From Megachile rotundata (lineage: Eukaryota > Arthropoda > Insecta > Hymenoptera > Megachilidae): a stretch of DNA of 64,000 nucleotides. Of this stretch, positions 58,433-64,000 are shown one piece after another (position 1 is the stretch's first letter; every line of letters begins with the position of its first letter). The position numbers and the translations under genes are program-made. The stretch lies in NCBI RefSeq assembly GCF_050947335.1, contig NW_027474134.1, positions 1 to 64,000 on the forward strand, given 5' to 3'. The notes under the pieces are model-generated. The model was not told the origin of the DNA. It saw only the letters and a program-made list of their open reading frames with translations, and searched no databases.

Positions 58433-61400
58433 TACTTATTACTCTTATTATTATCAATCTAACTCATATTATTAGCCATATTATGCTTATATGATCGATA
58501 GAACGACAATTACTATGCTTATTACTCTTAATATTATCAATCTAACTCATATTATTAACCATATTATGGAGATACGAACGACATGACGACAATTGCTATA
58601 CTCATTACTCTTATTATTATCAATCTAACTCATATTATTAGCCATATTATGCTTATGTGATCGATAGAACGACAATTACTATACTCATTGCTCTTATTAT
58701 TATCAATCTAACTCATATTATTAGCCATATTATGCTTATATGATCGATAGAACGACAATTACTATACTCGTTACTCTTATTTTTATCAATCTAACTCATA
58801 TTATTAGCCATATTATGCTTATGTGATCGATTGAACGACAATTACTATACTTATTACTATTATTATTACGAATCGCACTCATATTATTAACCATATTATG
58901 CAGATATGATCGATGGAACTACAATTACTATACTCATTACTCTTATTATTATCAATCTAACTCATATTATTAGCCATATTATGCTTATATGATCGATAGA
59001 ACAACAATTACTATACTCATTACTCTTATTATTATCAATCTAACTCATATTATTAGCCATATTATGCTTATATGATCGATAGAACTACAATTACTACACT
59101 CATTACTCTTATTATAATCAATCTAACTGATATTATTAACCATATTATGCTAATATTATCGATAGAACGACAATTACTATACTTATTACTCTTATTATTA
59201 TCAATCTAACTCATATTATTAGCCATATTATGCTTATGTGATCGATAGAACGACAATTACTATACTTATTACACTCACTGTTATCAATCAAACTCATATT
59301 ATTAACCATATTGTGCAGATATGATCGATAGAACGACAATTACTATACTTATTACTCTTATTATAATCAATCTAACTCATATTATCAGCCATATTATGCT
59401 TATGTGATCGATAGAACGACAATTACTATACTCATTGCTCTTATTATTATCAATGTAACTCATATTATTAGCCATATTATGCTTATATGATCGATAGAAC
59501 GACAATTACTATACTCATTACTCTTATTATAATCAATCTAACTCATATTATCAGCCATATTTTGCTTATGTGATCGATAGAACGACAATTACTATACTTA
59601 TTACTCTTATTATTATCAATCTAACTCATATTATTAGCCATATTATGCTTATGTGATCGATAGAACGACAATTACTATACTTATTACACTCACTGTTATC
59701 AATCAAACTCATATTATTAACCATATTGTGCAGATATGATCGATAGAACGACAATTACTATACTTATTACTCTTATTATAATCAATCTAACTCATATTAT
59801 CAGCCATATTATGCTTATGTGATCGATAGAACGACAATTACTATACTCATTGCTCTTATTATTATCAATGTAACTCATATTATTAGCCATATTATGCTTA
59901 TATGATCGATAGAACGACAATTACTATACTCATTACTCTTATTATAATCAATCTAACTCATATTATCAGCCATATTTTGCTTATGTGATCGATAGAACGA
60001 CAATTACTATACTTATTACTCTTATTATTATCAATCTAACTCATATTATTAGCCATATTATGCTTATGTGATCGATAGAACGACAATTACTATACTTATT
60101 ACTATTATTATTACGAATCGCACTCATATTATTAACCATATTATGCAGATATGATCGATGGAACTACAATTACTATACTCATTACTCTTATTATTATCAA
60201 TCTAACTCATATTATTAGCCATATTATGCTTATATGATCGATAGAACTACAATTACTACACTAATTACTCTTATTATTATCAATCTAACTCATATTATTA
60301 GCCATATTATGCTTATATGATCGACAGAAGGACAATTACTATACTTATTACACTCACTGTTATCAATCTAACTCATATTATTAACCATATTATGCTTATA
60401 TGATCGATAGAACGACAATTACTATACTTATTACTCCTATTATTATCAATCTAACTCATATTATTAGCCATATTATGCTTATGTGATCGATAGGAAGACA
60501 ATTACTATACTTATTACTCTTATTATTATGAATCTAACTCATATTATTAACCATATTATGCAGATATGATCGATAGAACTACAATTACTATACTCATTAC
60601 TCTTATCATAATCAATCTAACTCATATTATTAACCATATTATGCTTAAATGATCGATAGAACGACAATGACTATGCTTATGACTCTTATTATTATCAATC
60701 TAACTCATATTATTAGCCATATTATCCTTATATGATCGAAAGAACGACAATTACTATACTTTTTACTCTTATTATTATCAATCTAACTCATATTATTAGC
60801 CATATTATGCTTATATGATCGATAGAACGAGAATTACTATACTCACTACTCTTAGTACTATCAATCCAACTCATATTATTAGCCATATTATGCTTATATG
60901 ATCGATAGAACGACAATTACTATACTTATTACTCTTATTATTATCAATCTAACTCATATTATTAGCCATATTATGCTTATATGATCGATAGATCGACAAT
61001 TACTATACTCATTACTCTTATTATTATCAATCTAACTCATATTATTAACCATATTATGCTTATATGATCGATAGAACTACAATTACTACACTAATTACTC
61101 TTATTATTATCAATCTAACTCATATTATTAGCCATATTATGCTTATATGATCGATAGAACGACAATTACTATACTTATTACTCTTATTATTATCAATCTA
61201 ACTCATATTATTAACCATATTATGCTTATGTGATCGATAGAACGACAATTACTATACTTATTACTCTTATTATTATCAATCTAACTCATATTATTAGCCA
61301 TATTATGCTTATATGATCGATAGAACGACAATTACTATGCTTATTACTCTTAATATTATCAATCTAACTCATATTATTAACCATATTATGGAGATACGAA

Positions 61401-64000
61401 CGACATGACGACAATTGCTATACTCATTACTCTTATTATTATCAATCTAACTCATATTATTAGCCATATTATGCTTATGTGATCGATAGAACGACAATTA
61501 CTATACTCATTGCTCTTATTATTATCAATCTAACTCATATTATTAGCCATATTATGCTTATATGATCGATAGAACGACAATTACTATACTCGTTACTCTT
61601 ATTTTTATCAATCTAACTCATATTATTAGCCATATTATGCTTATGTGATCGATTGAACGACAATTACTATACTTATTACTATTATTATTACGAATCGCAC
61701 TCATATTATTAACCATATTATGCAGATATGATCGATGGAACTACAATTACTATACTCATTACTCTTATTATTATCAATCTAACTCATATTATTAGCCATA
61801 TTATGCTTATATGATCGATAGAACAACAATTACTATACTCATTACTCTTATTATTATCAATCTAACTCATATTATTAGCCATATTATGCTTATATGATCG
61901 ATAGAACTACAATTACTACACTCATTACTCTTATTATAATCAATCTAACTGATATTATTAACCATATTATGCTAATATTATCGATAGAACGACAATTACT
62001 ATACTTATTACTCTTATTATTATCAATCTAACTCATATTATTAGCCATATTATGCTTATGTGATCGATAGAACGACAATTACTATACTTATTACACTCAC
62101 TGTTATCAATCAAACTCATATTATTAACCATATTGTGCAGATATGATCGATAGAACGACAATTACTATACTTATTACTCTTATTATAATCAATCTAACTC
62201 ATATTATCAGCCATATTATGCTTATGTGATCGATAGAACGACAATTACTATACTCATTGCTCTTATTATTATCAATGTAACTCATATTATTAGCCATATT
62301 ATGCTTATATGATCGATAGAACGACAATTACTATACTCATTACTCTTATTATAATCAATCTAACTCATATTATCAGCCATATTTTGCTTATGTGATCGAT
62401 AGAACGACAATTACTATACTTATTACTCTTATTATTATCAATCTAACTCATATTATTAGCCATATTATGCTTATGTGATCGATAGAACGACAATTACTAT
62501 ACTTATTACACTCACTGTTATCAATCAAACTCATATTATTAACCATATTGTGCAGATATGATCGATAGAACGACAATTACTATACTTATTACTCTTATTA
62601 TAATCAATCTAACTCATATTATCAGCCATATTATGCTTATGTGATCGATAGAACGACAATTACTATACTCATTGCTCTTATTATTATCAATGTAACTCAT
62701 ATTATTAGCCATATTATGCTTATATGATCGATAGAACGACAATTACTATACTCATTACTCTTATTATAATCAATCTAACTCATATTATCAGCCATATTTT
62801 GCTTATGTGATCGATAGAACGACAATTACTATACTTATTACTCTTATTATTATCAATCTAACTCATATTATTAGCCATATTATGCTTATGTGATCGATAG
62901 AACGACAATTACTATACTTATTACTATTATTATTACGAATCGCACTCATATTATTAACCATATTATGCAGATATGATCGATGGAACTACAATTACTATAC
63001 TCATTACTCTTATTATTATCAATCTAACTCATATTATTAGCCATATTATGCTTATATGATCGATAGAACTACAATTACTACACTAATTACTCTTATTATT
63101 ATCAATCTAACTCATATTATTAGCCATATTATGCTTATATGATCGACAGAAGGACAATTACTATACTTATTACACTCACTGTTATCAATCTAACTCATAT
63201 TATTAACCATATTATGCTTATATGATCGATAGAACGACAATTACTATACTTATTACTCCTATTATTATCAATCTAACTCATATTATTAGCCATATTATGC
63301 TTATGTGATCGATAGGAAGACAATTACTATACTTATTACTCTTATTATTATGAATCTAACTCATATTATTAACCATATTATGCAGATATGATCGATAGAA
63401 CTACAATTACTATACTCATTACTCTTATCATAATCAATCTAACTCATATTATTAACCATATTATGCTTAAATGATCGATAGAACGACAATGACTATGCTT
63501 ATGACTCTTATTATTATCAATCTAACTCATATTATTAGCCATATTATCCTTATATGATCGAAAGAACGACAATTACTATACTTTTTACTCTTATTATTAT
63601 CAATCTAACTCATATTATTAGCCATATTATGCTTATATGATCGATAGAACGAGAATTACTATACTCACTACTCTTAGTACTATCAATCCAACTCATATTA
63701 TTAGCCATATTATCCTTATATGATCGAAAGAACGACAATTACTATACTTATTACTCTTATTATTATCAATCTAACTCATATTATTAGCCATATTATGCTT
63801 ATATGATCGATAGAACGACAATTACTATACTCATTACTCTTATTATTATCAATCTAACTCATATTATTAACCATATTATGCTGATGTGATCGATAGAACG
63901 ACAATTACTATACTCATTGCTCTTATTATTATCAATCTAACTCATATTATTAGCCATATTATGCTTATATGATCGATAGAACGACAATTACTATACTCGT
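57370..64000 (-). repeat. 34-monomer higher-order repeat (2822 bp), two copies plus part of a third
   Basis: TTAGTACT at 58030, 60852 and 63674, and GACAGAAGG at 57501, 60323 and 63145, are all 2822 bp apart (34 x 83). Approximate copies are 57370-60191, 60192-63013 and 63014 to the window end. By eye the copies are nearly identical. The third departs near 63870, where GCTGATGTGATCG appears, resembling 54255. The repeat runs on past the end of the window. Confidence 0.86.
59262..60095 (-). repeat. 5-monomer tandem duplication inside the 34-monomer repeat
   Basis: The TTGTGCAGATATG monomer occurs at 59311 and 59726, 415 bp apart (5 x 83), with the five monomers in the same order each time. 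The same nested pair is present 2822 bp later (62133 and about 62548). The 5-monomer step therefore predates the 34-monomer amplification. Confidence 0.83.

Larger units (their letters stand above)
23756..64000 (-). repeat. 83-bp satellite array, right arm (about 485 monomers, - strand)
   Basis: The same 83-bp monomer as the left arm, in reverse complement. GATCGA is read at 23805, 23888, 23971 and 24054, each 83 apart, and the register is exact to 42065 (220 monomers). By 63971 the net shift is -6 bp, fully explained by three visible changes: -2 near 42351, -6 near 43968 and +2 near 47312. No gene, RNA gene, transposon or other unique sequence interrupts the 40 kb. Two domains differ in their variant series, with the change at about 42.3-44 kb. 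Confidence 0.97.

Noticed and set aside
1..64000. Replication origin iterons or a plasmid partition site
   Set aside because: Iterons are usually about 20 bp and few in number, next to a replication gene. Here there are about 770 units of 83 bp and no gene.
1..64000. Telomeric or subtelomeric repeat
   Set aside because: No short G-rich telomere motif was seen at either end or at the gap, and the unit is long and AT-rich.

Overview
The whole window is one tandem satellite array. From base 1 to base 64000, apart from a run of exactly 100 N at 23656-23755, every stretch read is a copy of one AT-rich repeat of 83 bp (about 25% G+C). I see no protein-coding gene, RNA gene, mobile element, CRISPR array or unique sequence. 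A long, uninterrupted, AT-rich, multi-level satellite in a gapped scaffold points to a eukaryotic nuclear genome, probably a centromeric, pericentromeric or other heterochromatic block in a long-read assembly. The species cannot be told from the sequence and I do not recognise the monomer as a named satellite family.

Layout: (1) 1-23655, about 285 monomers on the + strand; the last 1.8 kb (about 21827-23655) carries about twelve single-base indels that are absent from the preceding 21.8 kb. (2) 23656-23755, assembly gap. (3) 23756-64000, about 485 monomers on the - strand. The two arms therefore point towards each other across the gap. The right arm has two domains. From 23.8 to about 42.3 kb it uses the same ordered monomer variants as the left arm, including a 38-monomer higher-order repeat (3154 bp). 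From about 44 kb to the end it uses another set of higher-order repeats (89-, 34-, 9- and 5-monomer spacings). The only length variants found in the right arm (-2, -6 and +2 bp) lie at 42.35, 43.97 and 47.31 kb, in and just after the transition.

Organisation: all repeat offsets I measured between diagnostic variants are exact multiples of 83 bp (for example 166, 415, 581, 664, 747, 913, 1411, 2241, 2573, 2739, 2822, 3154, 6557, 7304, 7387, 8383 bp). The array has evidently been built by repeated in-register duplication and exchange of multi-monomer blocks. Point variants mark the blocks, while monomer length is almost invariant. 83 bp is close to eight DNA helical turns and two monomers (166 bp) are about one chromatosome length, so a chromatin-phasing role is plausible but unproven. 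The main items for a second look are the undescribed satellite itself, the orientation flip at the gap, the indel-rich contig end, and the shared higher-order repeat on opposite strands.
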